IMG/VR virus record: IMGVR_UViG_3300014913_000759
Span: 28,465 to 92,464 of that record
Length of the DNA stretch: 64,000 bases
Reading direction: 5' to 3' (one strand)
DNA from: a virus
In this document: positions 8,040-15,368 of the stretch, piece by piece
Layout: each line of letters begins with the position of its first letter
Numbering within the stretch: position 1 is the first letter of the stretch
Translations under genes and position numbers: made by a program
The notes under the pieces: generated by a model
The model's input: only the letters and a program-made list of their open reading frames with translations
What the model was told of the DNA's origin: nothing
The model's database searches: none

Positions 8040-9065
8040 CTAAACATAACCATTCAAATAAGATTTAAGTGTTTCTTCATCAAGATCGGCAGGGTCCTTT
8101 CCCTCTTCAACCATAAAGATGGTATAGATATTCTCTATCTTACCTCTGAGTTCCTCTACTGCTCTAACCATTCCAGCTGCTCCAGGTGGATCACAATCAA
8201 AGAACAACACAATCCCCTTTGGTGCATACGTAAAAAGGAGATTACATTGGCCCGATGTTATGTGAGCACCCATCACGGCTCCGACATTTTTAATACCCAT
8301 CTGATGTAAACGCCAAACAGACTTAAAACCTTCCACTATTATAAGTGGCTTGTCTTTCAGATGTGCTTTGGCGTTATGTAAATTATAAATCACTTTATCT
8401 TTATCAAAACCTGTTGTGTGGATGTATTTAAAATCATCGTCGTCCACATTATCTCTTACATCACGCAGACTGTAACCTACGAGTTTTTCATTAACGTCTC
8501 TTATAGGAATAACACCTCTTATGTAACCGTGACTATCTGTATAGCCGCCGGCTATCTCAAAAAAGTCCAACGTTTCCCTGGAAAATCCTTTGCGAAGAAA
8601 ATAATCTGTCCTAAGTCCCTTGAACTGTCGGAGGCACTCTTCCGTGACTATCTCCGAATTAGATCGGGGCTTCCTTCTAGACTTTATAAACGCTTCTTTT
8701 TCTTTTTTCCTTTTATGTTCAAGATAATCACTGCTTCCAATATCACCAGTTATCGATTTTAGGTGGCGAACGGCGTCCATGAAATCTACGTTCATTCCGC
8801 CCTTTACCAAACCAATTATATCATTACCAAAGACTTCGTGACAACGGTGTGAAAAACAAACCCAAGTCCTTGTGTCTTTGTTAAATCTAAACGAGGTTTG
8901 GTTGTCGCCTCCGTGTATCTTACAGGCACCCCTAATCTCTTTTCCAGACTCACGTGTTACACTAAAACCCAACGACTCGAGCAGATATCTAGGATCTACA
9001 CTCTCCTTGAGTTTGTCCAACATCAATTTAAAATCTTCTTTATTTGAGTTCTTCATCACTGCCAT
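8040..9065 (-). CDS. dnaG: DnaG-type DNA primase (CHC2 zinc finger plus TOPRIM)
   Basis: A 341-residue primase. The zinc finger uses C48, H51, C70 and C75. A charged linker (about 115-140) leads to the RNA-polymerase-like core. The TOPRIM domain shows IIVEGFKSVWRL with Glu245 and LFFDCDPPGAAG with Asp290 and Asp292. It stops shortly after the TOPRIM part and lacks the C-terminal helicase-binding domain of full-length DnaG (about 580 residues). Coupling to DnaB may therefore be by other contacts. Its 5' end overlaps the end of the helicase gene by 26 bases, a sign of tight co-expression. Confidence 0.9.
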   Translation of the reverse strand: MAVMKNSNKEDFKLMLDKLKESVDPRYLLESLGFSVTRESGKEIRGACKIHGGDNQTSFRFNKDTRTWVCFSHRCHEVFGNDIIGLVKGGMNVDFMDAVRHLKSITGDIGSSDYLEHKRKKEKEAFIKSRRKPRSNSEIVTEECLRQFKGLRTDYFLRKGFSRETLDFFEIAGGYTDSHGYIRGVIPIRDVNEKLVGYSLRDVRDNVDDDDFKYIHTTGFDKDKVIYNLHNAKAHLKDKPLIIVEGFKSVWRLHQMGIKNVGAVMGAHITSGQCNLLFTYAPKGIVLFFDCDPPGAAGMVRAVEELRGKIENIYTIFMVEEGKDPADLDEETLKSYLNGYV

Positions 9066-10425
9066 GGTTTACTACTTTCTCCCCGTAGGGTATAAGCTGA
9101 TCAGTTATATCGGCCTCTTTGATAAGAAGCTTGGTCTTTTTAAATTTATAACTGATGCCTTGCTCTGGAGTCCTACCTCCACGCCTCGAATCCTTAATAA
9201 CCAGCTTCATCTGACCACTATTTGGGCCGGCGTCTTCTATTTCTTCCGGCGGACGCTCCATCCAATGCATTATTATGTCAGCAAACCAAGAAATTCTATC
9301 GCTGCCTGCGACGTCGCCATCTCTGTTGATCTGTGCTGCGGCGAAAAACGGAATGCTCAAACGACCTGCCAAATCCTTAAGTCTTGTAGTTACATCACCA
9401 AGAATCTGCCACTCTCTGCGGGCACGATCTATGCTGCTTGTGTCTGGTTCTTTAATGTAATCAAAGAAACCCACACCAATATTCTCTTTTATTTTATATT
9501 TCTTATACAACGCGGTCAACTTGTCTATTGAATAACCAGGCATGTGCTCATGGAAAAGCTTTCCTTTTTTAATTATTCGCACGCCTTGTTTGATTTTATT
9601 ATATGTCTCAGCGTCGTAACCACCGTGTTTAATAACACGCTCCTCCACACCAGTTAACATGGCAATTATTCTTGGTCGCCACTCTTCAAAGTTCATCTCT
9701 GTATCAACATATAGCACTGGGATCTGAAGCCTGTACGCTATGTGGGCAGCCACGTTGGATAAAAATGTACTTTTACCCATCTTTTTCCTGGCTGATATAA
9801 CCGTGAGTGTTCCGGGGACTAGACCATCAATTTGGAAATCCAAAATTCGATACCCAGTGGAGATACCACTCATCTCTACTGGATTGGATCTTCTTTCTTC
9901 TATGTAGTCCATCAAACCATCTGCCATGTCTCGTGGCTCTGCAATAGACTTGGCACGTGTGGAGAGATCCATAACCTTGGACTCTACTAACCCTATTAAA
10001 TCCTCGCTGGTTTTGCCGGTTTTAGCGTTCTCAGCGAGGGCATCCATGCTCATAAGCAGATCTCTGTGAAGTCTGTACTTGGTGCTGGACTCCATAACCG
10101 TATCTACATAGTGATTTAGATTCGCCTGCTCGAGGGGCATGTCAGCAATGCTTTCTATATAATCATACCCACCTATGTTTTTTAAAACACCGTTTGCTGT
10201 TGCTTCGTTCACAATGGTGGACACATCAAACTTTTCCAATCCACCCTTGTCGACCAGCATCTTAAGTATGGTATAAATTGCACGGTGGTCTGGATATAGA
10301 AAGTCGCTCTCTTCTACCTTAGAGCAGATCGTGTAAAAATTGTCTGCCCTTTTAATCGCATAACTCAGTAGAGCACGCTCATCGCCTGGCTTACAGAATA
10401 ATTCTCTTGCTTCTTCTGCCGTCAT
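9040..10425 (-). CDS. dnaB: DnaB-family replicative helicase
   Basis: A 461-residue two-domain helicase. The N-terminal helical domain (about 10-120) has the typical DHRAIYTIL segment at 46-54. The C-terminal RecA-like ATPase has the Walker A SARKKMGKST (211-220, Lys218), DTEM (241-244), a Walker B region VGFFDYI, and FAAAQINRDG as motif H3. The C-terminal DSRRGGRTPEQG carries the likely arginine finger. Length agrees with E. coli DnaB (471). It should unwind DNA 5' to 3' at the phage fork with the adjacent primase and SSB. No helicase loader is recognised, though the unknown gene just upstream could be one. Confidence 0.92.
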   Translation of the reverse strand: MTAEEARELFCKPGDERALLSYAIKRADNFYTICSKVEESDFLYPDHRAIYTILKMLVDKGGLEKFDVSTIVNEATANGVLKNIGGYDYIESIADMPLEQANLNHYVDTVMESSTKYRLHRDLLMSMDALAENAKTGKTSEDLIGLVESKVMDLSTRAKSIAEPRDMADGLMDYIEERRSNPVEMSGISTGYRILDFQIDGLVPGTLTVISARKKMGKSTFLSNVAAHIAYRLQIPVLYVDTEMNFEEWRPRIIAMLTGVEERVIKHGGYDAETYNKIKQGVRIIKKGKLFHEHMPGYSIDKLTALYKKYKIKENIGVGFFDYIKEPDTSSIDRARREWQILGDVTTRLKDLAGRLSIPFFAAAQINRDGDVAGSDRISWFADIIMHWMERPPEEIEDAGPNSGQMKLVIKDSRRGGRTPEQGISYKFKKTKLLIKEADITDQLIPYGEKVVNHGSDEELK

Positions 10426-10892
10426 TATGAATACCTTTCTTTCCTGACCGTATAAAGCTCGTTCTCTCTCCTTGTTAGTTCACGTTTTAGTGTTGCAACA
10501 AGATCTGATATGGTTTTATCTATGCCTTCTACCAAAACCAACTCATCTCTTATGCTATTAATCGCCTTGCTTATAACTTTTAACGTGTCAGATGTATCTA
10601 TAATATGTATCGTCGCTGCTTGTTTAGTCTTACATTTCTTTAAAATCTCTTTGTTCTCCAAAATAATTTTATTTACTTCTGAGTCCAAAACTCTCTGTTT
10701 TTGATGCATATTAACTTTAGATTGATTTATCTCAGATCTAAAATATACTAAATACTGCGAAAGTGCTGTTGCATATTTGCTGACAGTGGCGCTGTCCAGC
10801 GTGTCTAATTTCCTAACGTCGAACGCCATTATTGATTCTATGTACTCAATATCTGGTTTTATATTCATATGTAACAACATTCCTTTATCCAT
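10425..10892 (-). CDS. Helical hypothetical protein upstream of dnaB (155 aa)
   Basis: An almost entirely alpha-helical protein with heptad-like leucine/isoleucine spacing over residues 50-150, consistent with a coiled coil (for example LKRELTRRENELYTVRKERY at the end). No enzymatic motif is visible. Its stop and the dnaB start share a base (TAATG at 10425), so the products are made in a fixed ratio. A helicase-associated or loader-like role is a reasonable inference from coupling only. The annotated ATG at 10892 is followed by two in-frame ATGs (codons 5 and 9), which could also serve. Confidence 0.6.
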   Translation of the reverse strand: MDKGMLLHMNIKPDIEYIESIMAFDVRKLDTLDSATVSKYATALSQYLVYFRSEINQSKVNMHQKQRVLDSEVNKIILENKEILKKCKTKQAATIHIIDTSDTLKVISKAINSIRDELVLVEGIDKTISDLVATLKRELTRRENELYTVRKERYS

Positions 10893-11173
10893 TATGACAC
10901 CTCTTCATCAACGCCTTGGATCTCGACATAACTTTCTGGATAGATTCCCGTACAAAAGTAATCAAACGCCTCTTCTCCGGTTTCCATGTCCCTGAACTTA
11001 TGCCAATGTGATATATACCCTTTTTTATTTCCGTCCATTTGTCGACAACCCAAAGAAAACTCGCAATATATTGGGTCGCCCGTCTTGGTTCCATCTTTTA
11101 ATGGGCACCAATCAGGACAGTCCTTACCGCGTTTAATTGGATCTCTTTCTTCTGGAATTAATATATTACTCAT
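10892..11173 (-). CDS. Small cysteine-containing hypothetical protein (93 aa)
   Basis: A 93-residue protein with C19, C23, C37, C43 and C74 (for example DCPDWCPL and YCEFSLGC). This suggests a small metal-binding or cysteine-stabilised fold. A central histidine/tryptophan stretch (SHWHKF) could add ligands. The C-terminus is acidic. Its end overlaps the start of the next gene and its start overlaps the nuclease gene, so it lies in the recombination operon between the small nuclease and the pre-dnaB gene. Family not recognised. Confidence 0.58.
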   Translation of the reverse strand: MSNILIPEERDPIKRGKDCPDWCPLKDGTKTGDPIYCEFSLGCRQMDGNKKGYISHWHKFRDMETGEEAFDYFCTGIYPESYVEIQGVDEEVS

Positions 11174-11519
11174 AGAACCCTTCCTCTAAGGCCATATACA
11201 GCTTGTGCCTTATTAATTCCTCTGTTATTTCTTCGTAGTGATGAAATCTCGTAAATGAGATATCATTCTCCTGTGCATACTCGATCTTAATATTGTCACG
11301 ATTTTTTTGTGCGATAAGTTTTTGCTTATCACCGTGAAAATACTTAATAAACCGAGTATGCTGTTCTCCTTGAACTTCTACTAGAATTCCAAGGTCTCGT
11401 ATAAAGAAATCAAAAAACAACTTCTCTCCCTTATACTTGACATAATACTCTTTTAAGATGACATTTCGAGGAAAAACTTTCCTGATCAGTTTGTAAACTT
11501 TGTCACTAATTCGACTCAT
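11166..11519 (-). CDS. Small Vsr/DUF559-like PD-(D/E)XK endonuclease
   Basis: A 117-residue protein with the compact core of Vsr/DUF559 nucleases. The key part is LFFDFFIRDLGILVEVQGEQH (positions 34-54), where Asp37 and Glu48 with the V-x-G-x-QH pattern match the usual EVDGxxH active site. RDNIKIEYAQENDISFTRFH follows as the typical helix-strand (about residues 73-92). It has no added DNA-recognition domain. It lies directly after recA with a 14-base overlap. It could be a nicking or mismatch-type enzyme serving recombination, or a host-DNA nuclease. A free-standing homing-endonuclease relative is an alternative. Confidence 0.7.
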   Translation of the reverse strand: MSRISDKVYKLIRKVFPRNVILKEYYVKYKGEKLFFDFFIRDLGILVEVQGEQHTRFIKYFHGDKQKLIAQKNRDNIKIEYAQENDISFTRFHHYEEITEELIRHKLYMALEEGFYE

Positions 11520-12564
11520 AATACTCCTTTAAACCAGTCATGAAAATAATTTTTTCTCTTATGTCCTCGTACAGATCTGTGTCTTCTTTCAATAATTCCT
11601 TGACATTCTCCTCACCTTGACCAAGCTTTCGATCACCATAACTATACCAAGAACCGTTTCTATCGATGATACCAAGACTTATTCCCAACGTGAGTGCCTC
11701 CCAATGCAAGTCAAAGCCCTTGCCGTAAATCAAAGGGACTTGTGCCTTCCTATAAGGAGGTGCTAGTTTGTTCTTTACTACTTCAATCTTAGAGTGGTGG
11801 CCAATGGCTTCACCAGAGACGGGATCTATAATTCTATTGGACTTATATTCGGCTCCCTTAATAGATATCCGGCCTGTTGCGAAGAAAGGAAGCGCTTCGC
11901 CGCCGGTTGGAGTTTCTGGATTGCCCATACCTCCAACCTTATATCGGATTTGGTTGATAAAAATAACAAGTGTGTTTGTTTCATTAGCAATAGGTGTAAT
12001 TTTTCTTAGTGCCTTGCTCATGAGGCGTGCGTGTAAGCCGATGAATGTATCATCCATATCGCCTTCCGCTTCTGCCTTTGGAATTAATGCACTTACAGAG
12101 TCGATTACCACCAAATCTACTGATGATGTCTTTAGGAGCGTTTCAGCCGCGTCAAGATTGTCCTCACCTGAATAGCCTTGAACAACGAGAATATCATCCA
12201 AGTTAGCCCCCATTTTCTTAACCAATGATGGGTCTAATGCGTGTTCAGCATCTATAATAGCAGTGATTAGGCCACGGTTCTGTGCTTCGATCAGTGTGTG
12301 TAGTGCTAATGTGGTTTTTCCGCCAGATGGATTACCATAAATCTCATAAACTCTTCCTCTTGCCATCCCACCTCTTCCCAAAGCTATGTCCACGCTTAAA
12401 CTGCCTGTGGATATAGTAGGGATGATCATATCACTATGATCACTAAGATAGCTTACAATGCTCCCATACTTCTTCTGTATCGCTTTTTTGGCGATGTCAA
12501 AACCAGTTGGGGTTTTGGCAGCGGAGCCCTTCGGCTCCGCCGCTGCTTTCTTCTTTTTAGGCAT
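11506..12564 (-). CDS. recA: RecA recombinase
   Basis: A full-length 352-residue RecA. A lysine/alanine-rich N-terminal extension of about 20 residues precedes the core. Walker A is GNPSGGKT (77-84), the catalytic Glu is in AEHALDP (E107), and Walker B is LVVIDSVSAL (D155). The NTPase-DNA switch Gln205 is in FINQIRYKVGG, and ETPTGGEALPFF is the L2-region signature. It would form filaments on SSB-coated DNA for recombination-dependent replication or repair. The Walker A differs from the usual GPESSGKT, with N-P-S-G. A strong GC-rich hairpin lies in the first codons (see 12521-12540). Confidence 0.95.
   Translation of the reverse strand: MPKKKKAAAEPKGSAAKTPTGFDIAKKAIQKKYGSIVSYLSDHSDMIIPTISTGSLSVDIALGRGGMARGRVYEIYGNPSGGKTTLALHTLIEAQNRGLITAIIDAEHALDPSLVKKMGANLDDILVVQGYSGEDNLDAAETLLKTSSVDLVVIDSVSALIPKAEAEGDMDDTFIGLHARLMSKALRKITPIANETNTLVIFINQIRYKVGGMGNPETPTGGEALPFFATGRISIKGAEYKSNRIIDPVSGEAIGHHSKIEVVKNKLAPPYRKAQVPLIYGKGFDLHWEALTLGISLGIIDRNGSWYSYGDRKLGQGEENVKELLKEDTDLYEDIREKIIFMTGLKEYYESN
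12521..12540 (-). other. GC-rich hairpin within the recA 5' coding region
   Basis: A perfect 8-bp inverted repeat (gcggagcc / ggctccgc) flanks a 4-base loop. In the mRNA it reads GCGGAGCC-GAAG-GGCTCCGC and lies 24-44 bases after the recA ATG. The surrounding DNA is AT-rich, so this stem stands out. It encodes the alanine-rich linker of RecA (AAAEPKGSAA). It could slow early elongation or protect the message, but codon choice for an alanine-rich linker is a simpler cause. Confidence 0.55.
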
Positions 12565-12578
12565 TTAGGGTATGCTCC

Positions 12579-13427
12579 TTATTCGCCTTTACCAGCTTCG
12601 TCACGAGAGGTGTCGATAGCCATGGTATGCTCGTCTCTATCTCTTTTACTCTTTCTCATATCGGCGCACTTCACGGATGTGTAGTTGTCGTCGAACAAGA
12701 AATTGAACACCTGATCTTCCAAGAAGCTGTAGATCGAGGTGATCGGAATAAAATAGGAAAGATGCGTGATAGCATCAGCGGAGAAGCCGCCCATGTTAAC
12801 AGCGATTCTACTTGGAATACCGATAAATTCATACGTATCGGCCAAGTAAAGTGATCCACCAGAATTTCCGTAGATCGTAGGAGCAGTAGACAACCAATAT
12901 GGATAGTTGTCGATGATGTCAGTAAAACCTGTGAGATTACCCTTGGTCGCCAGCGGTGGATGCCCCATGCCACAACCAACAGCGTAAACGTCCATAAACA
13001 TCTTAAGACGTTTTTTGTGTTCGTCTTTAGGGAACACGGTCGCTACAAACTCAAAAGGCTTGGTGCTTCTTACCCTGAGCAACGCGAGGTCCATGTCCTT
13101 ATCGTAACACATAATTTCCGCTTTGTAGGCACTGTGGCCACTTTCCCAAGAACCGTACTCAAAATCAAACAACTCTACCGTACAGTCGGCCAGGACGTCA
13201 GTCTTGACCTCTCTCTTAAGTAGTGTGCTCCACTTCTTCTCAACGCGAATATTGTCGTTGATGACGTGGCAATTTGTCAGAACATAAGTTTCATGTCCTT
13301 CTTCGGGGCTCCCTTCAGGAACTGGTTTACTATAAATGACCGTACCAGAGCCGCCGGCCTTGTCAGTTCTTACTCTAACCGTCGGATAGAGTAGATTTTC
13401 ATGTCTCTCTTTCAAAAGATCGTCCAT
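12579..13427 (-). CDS. Trypsin-like (S1/HtrA-type) serine protease
   Basis: A 282-residue chymotrypsin-fold protease. The catalytic triad is His54 in TNCHVIND, Asp113 in DMDLALLRV and Ser189 in YGNSGGSLY; the spacing is normal for HtrA-like proteases. Substrate-entry GSGTVIYS (27-34) is the usual start of the fold. There is no signal peptide and no PDZ domain, so it should act in the cytoplasm as a free catalytic domain. The C-terminal part (after 240) is charged. It sits between recA and an unknown gene in the replication operon. That context suggests cleavage of a host or phage regulatory protein rather than capsid maturation, though a maturation role cannot be excluded. Confidence 0.85.
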   Translation of the reverse strand: MDDLLKERHENLLYPTVRVRTDKAGGSGTVIYSKPVPEGSPEEGHETYVLTNCHVINDNIRVEKKWSTLLKREVKTDVLADCTVELFDFEYGSWESGHSAYKAEIMCYDKDMDLALLRVRSTKPFEFVATVFPKDEHKKRLKMFMDVYAVGCGMGHPPLATKGNLTGFTDIIDNYPYWLSTAPTIYGNSGGSLYLADTYEFIGIPSRIAVNMGGFSADAITHLSYFIPITSIYSFLEDQVFNFLFDDNYTSVKCADMRKSKRDRDEHTMAIDTSRDEAGKGE

Positions 13428-13442
13428 AGTGTTCTCCTTTCA

Positions 13443-14048
13443 TTAATCCAAATTTCTTTCAATTTCATCCAAATCCCCGAAGCCGTCTGGCTCGGCATCG
13501 TATACTTTTTCCAAGTCTTCGATGTATTTCTTCCTCCTTTCTTCAGCGGTTTTTAGTTTGTTCTTATTTATTATCTGTATCGCTTTATCAGTTATCCAAC
13601 CACAATTCTTTTGACCCAATATACCAAACGATATAGGAACAGTAAAATTAAACTCAGCTTCGTGATTAAAAATAGTGTCTATTATTTCGGCACACTCTTG
13701 AAGAGCGGCCTTGAAACCATAACCACAAGCATCCATTCTAGATTTCACCAAAGCGCTGGCAAGTTTTCTGTGTTGTGCAAGATTTCTGTAACTGGTTTTC
13801 AGCTCAGGATGGAGCCTGTCAGATAAACCATAGAAATGAAATATAAGATCATCCAATTTACTTATATTTGTGTGTGTTGGCTTGTCTGGTTCGACTACCT
13901 TAAACCCTTTGTACCTTAGATACTTTACACAGGCCTGCGACAACACTTTGTGCTTCTCTTCCACACTAGTGAACAAAGCACCTTGCTCCAGATCTTTAAG
14001 GGCCTCGGAAATTTCTTCTAAGATTACCTCAAGTGGTTTTTTGGCCAC
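13443..14048 (-). CDS. Hypothetical protein (201 aa)
   Basis: A 201-residue, mostly helical protein that I do not recognise. It begins with an amphipathic helix (MAKKPLEVILEEISEALKDL). It includes a middle segment DDLIFHFYGLSDRLHPEL (about 66-83) and ends in a charged helix followed by an acidic tail (DAEPDGFGDLDEIERNLD). No catalytic or metal motif is seen. It lies 2 bases after the sliding clamp gene and 15 bases before the protease, so it is the second gene of the promoter-proximal replication operon. A clamp-associated function is possible by position only. Confidence 0.6.
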   Translation of the reverse strand: MAKKPLEVILEEISEALKDLEQGALFTSVEEKHKVLSQACVKYLRYKGFKVVEPDKPTHTNISKLDDLIFHFYGLSDRLHPELKTSYRNLAQHRKLASALVKSRMDACGYGFKAALQECAEIIDTIFNHEAEFNFTVPISFGILGQKNCGWITDKAIQIINKNKLKTAEERRKKYIEDLEKVYDAEPDGFGDLDEIERNLD

Positions 14049-14050
14049 GG

Positions 14051-15181
14051 CTATCTCCTCCTGATTGGTGTAATCAGGGCTTTCTGATCCTGGAAATTGC
14101 CGGAATCAAATATAAAAACGCCTTTTTCGTCTGAGAATTTTATGAGTACTTTATCGTCATTGATGGCTTCTACTGTTTGATAGAGGAACTTACCATTAAT
14201 ATCGATAACAAATCCTTGTGTGTACTCAACATCAAAATCACATTCGAAGCTGGCGTCATCATTGTACAGCTTTATTTTTCCATTTTGAATCTCAAATGTT
14301 AATCGATGATTATCATCACTATTTAACAGCTCTGTGAACGGAGAGATCACGCCCATCAAAGCCTCCTTGTCTGCCGAGATGGTGTGCTCAAAAGTATCCA
14401 GAACCTGTTTATACTGCGGATAGTCCTGACCAATAACCAACCAACCATGAAAAACCACGTCTTCAAACTTGGCTTTTATTTCTCGGCCATCTATCTCAAA
14501 AAATATCTGTGTCTCCTCACCCAAGGCTCTCCTCAAACCCATTATAAAATCGTATCTTAGAATAAAACTTTTGCCAACTAGGTCATTGTTATTCTTAACA
14601 GAATACTCCGAAAGAATACGGCCGTTGGTGCCACAAAAATAGATGTCATCCTCACTAAAAGAAACACTCATTCCTTGGATAAACGTCCTCTGCTCTGTCG
14701 GATCCATCGCATAAATAACTTTGCTGACTGCTTTTTTAAAGATACTTGAATTTAGAATGAAGTTTGCTTTGCCGAATGGCTTAGGCTTTTGCAGTCTCAT
14801 GTCGTTGAAGGTGTCTAACTTCAGGCTTCCTCGGGACTTCTTTCCGTTCTCATGGACAGTCTTGACTGTGACTTTAAGATGCTCATCATAAACAAAACGC
14901 ACATCTTTGGTGCCATATTCGCCGTCCCATGGAGTAAAAGAACTTGCAAAAGACTTGATCTTACCATAAAGGGTGGTAACAGAGCCAGGCTTGCTGACCT
15001 CTGCCTTTTCGGAGAGAACCGTGATGGCCGTAGAGCTATTATTCGAGACAAAAAGGACGGTATTGTCCTCTTTGGCCTCAATAAAAACTTGACCGGTAAA
15101 GTCGTTGACATTGACTTTAGCGGTCACGGCTAACAACCTAATAATCCTCTGTAACTCCTTAGTCTCAATACAAAAATCCAT
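14051..15181 (-). CDS. dnaN: DNA polymerase III beta sliding clamp homologue
   Basis: About 376 residues, equal to bacterial DnaN (366). The N-terminus MDFCIETKELQRIIRLLA matches the first strand and helix of the clamp. The segment GMSVSFSEDDIYFCGTNGRI resembles the domain 2 core (the GVLFE...ATDGHRL pattern). The end FDSGNFQDQKALITPIRRR corresponds to the C-terminal IMPMRL-like tail. I chose the ATG at 15181 rather than the in-frame GTG at 15187, because AAAGGA (15191-15196) is 9 bases from the ATG but only 3 from the GTG. It is the first gene after the only strong promoter region. It should tether the phage polymerase, which is not in this window. Confidence 0.87.
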   Translation of the reverse strand: MDFCIETKELQRIIRLLAVTAKVNVNDFTGQVFIEAKEDNTVLFVSNNSSTAITVLSEKAEVSKPGSVTTLYGKIKSFASSFTPWDGEYGTKDVRFVYDEHLKVTVKTVHENGKKSRGSLKLDTFNDMRLQKPKPFGKANFILNSSIFKKAVSKVIYAMDPTEQRTFIQGMSVSFSEDDIYFCGTNGRILSEYSVKNNNDLVGKSFILRYDFIMGLRRALGEETQIFFEIDGREIKAKFEDVVFHGWLVIGQDYPQYKQVLDTFEHTISADKEALMGVISPFTELLNSDDNHRLTFEIQNGKIKLYNDDASFECDFDVEYTQGFVIDINGKFLYQTVEAINDDKVLIKFSDEKGVFIFDSGNFQDQKALITPIRRR

Positions 15182-15190
15182 GCTCACAAA

Positions 15191-15196
15191 TCCTTT
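15191..15196 (-). promoter_or_regulatory. Ribosome binding site deciding the dnaN start
   Basis: AAAGGA on the minus strand stands 9 bases before the ATG at 15181 and only 3 bases before the GTG at 15187. It favours the ATG as the clamp start. Confidence 0.6.
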
Positions 15197-15250
15197 CTCT
15201 ATCGTTGTCTTCTACCTTAATAAGGTTAGTTTATTCGTGCCCTTATCTAC

Positions 15251-15278
15251 ATTATAAGCATAATTCGACTTTTGTCAA
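15251..15278 (-). promoter_or_regulatory. Strong sigma70-type promoter for the replication operon
   Basis: Reading the minus strand, a perfect -35 TTGACA (15278-15273) is followed after 16 bases by a perfect -10 TATAAT (15256-15251). The start point would fall near 15243-15245, about 60 bases before the dnaN start. The DNA just upstream of the -35 is almost pure A/T and could act as an UP element. Its consensus quality suggests early or middle transcription by host RNA polymerase of the genes from dnaN leftwards. Confidence 0.85.
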
Positions 15279-15282
15279 GGGC

Positions 15283-15314
15283 TTTTTTAATTTTTTTTTA
15301 AAAAAAATTTAAAA
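15283..15314. repeat. AT-only near-palindrome / A-tract
   Basis: A 30-base run with no G or C after the first few bases contains T9 followed by A8 (15291-15307), framed by further T6AA and TTTA4 blocks. It forms an imperfect self-complementary stretch. It lies directly upstream of the promoter -35. An UP element or intrinsically rigid/bent DNA is the simplest reading. An easily melted element used in replication is a weaker alternative. Confidence 0.55.
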
Positions 15315-15332
15315 CACTAACCCATGGTTTAA

Positions 15333-15360
15333 AACATAATACAGGATTTGTATTTGTCAA
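15333..15360 (-). promoter_or_regulatory. Second, weaker candidate promoter
   Basis: On the minus strand a perfect TTGACA (15360-15355) is followed 16 bases later by TATGTT (15338-15333), 4 of 6 matches to TATAAT. It points the same way as the strong promoter about 80 bases downstream. It starts just after the stop of the 863-residue repeat protein. It could be a tandem promoter or a chance match in AT-rich DNA. Confidence 0.4.
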
Positions 15361-15368
15361 GAAAAATT

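Noticed and set aside
8872-9531. Plus-strand frame of 219 codons antisense to primase and helicase
   Set aside because: The two minus-strand genes have clear domain motifs. The plus-strand translation is a shadow of them.
15283-15314. T/A run as a rho-independent terminator for the 863-residue gene
   Set aside because: No GC-rich hairpin precedes the T run on the minus strand. It is better explained as an AT-rich element upstream of the promoter.
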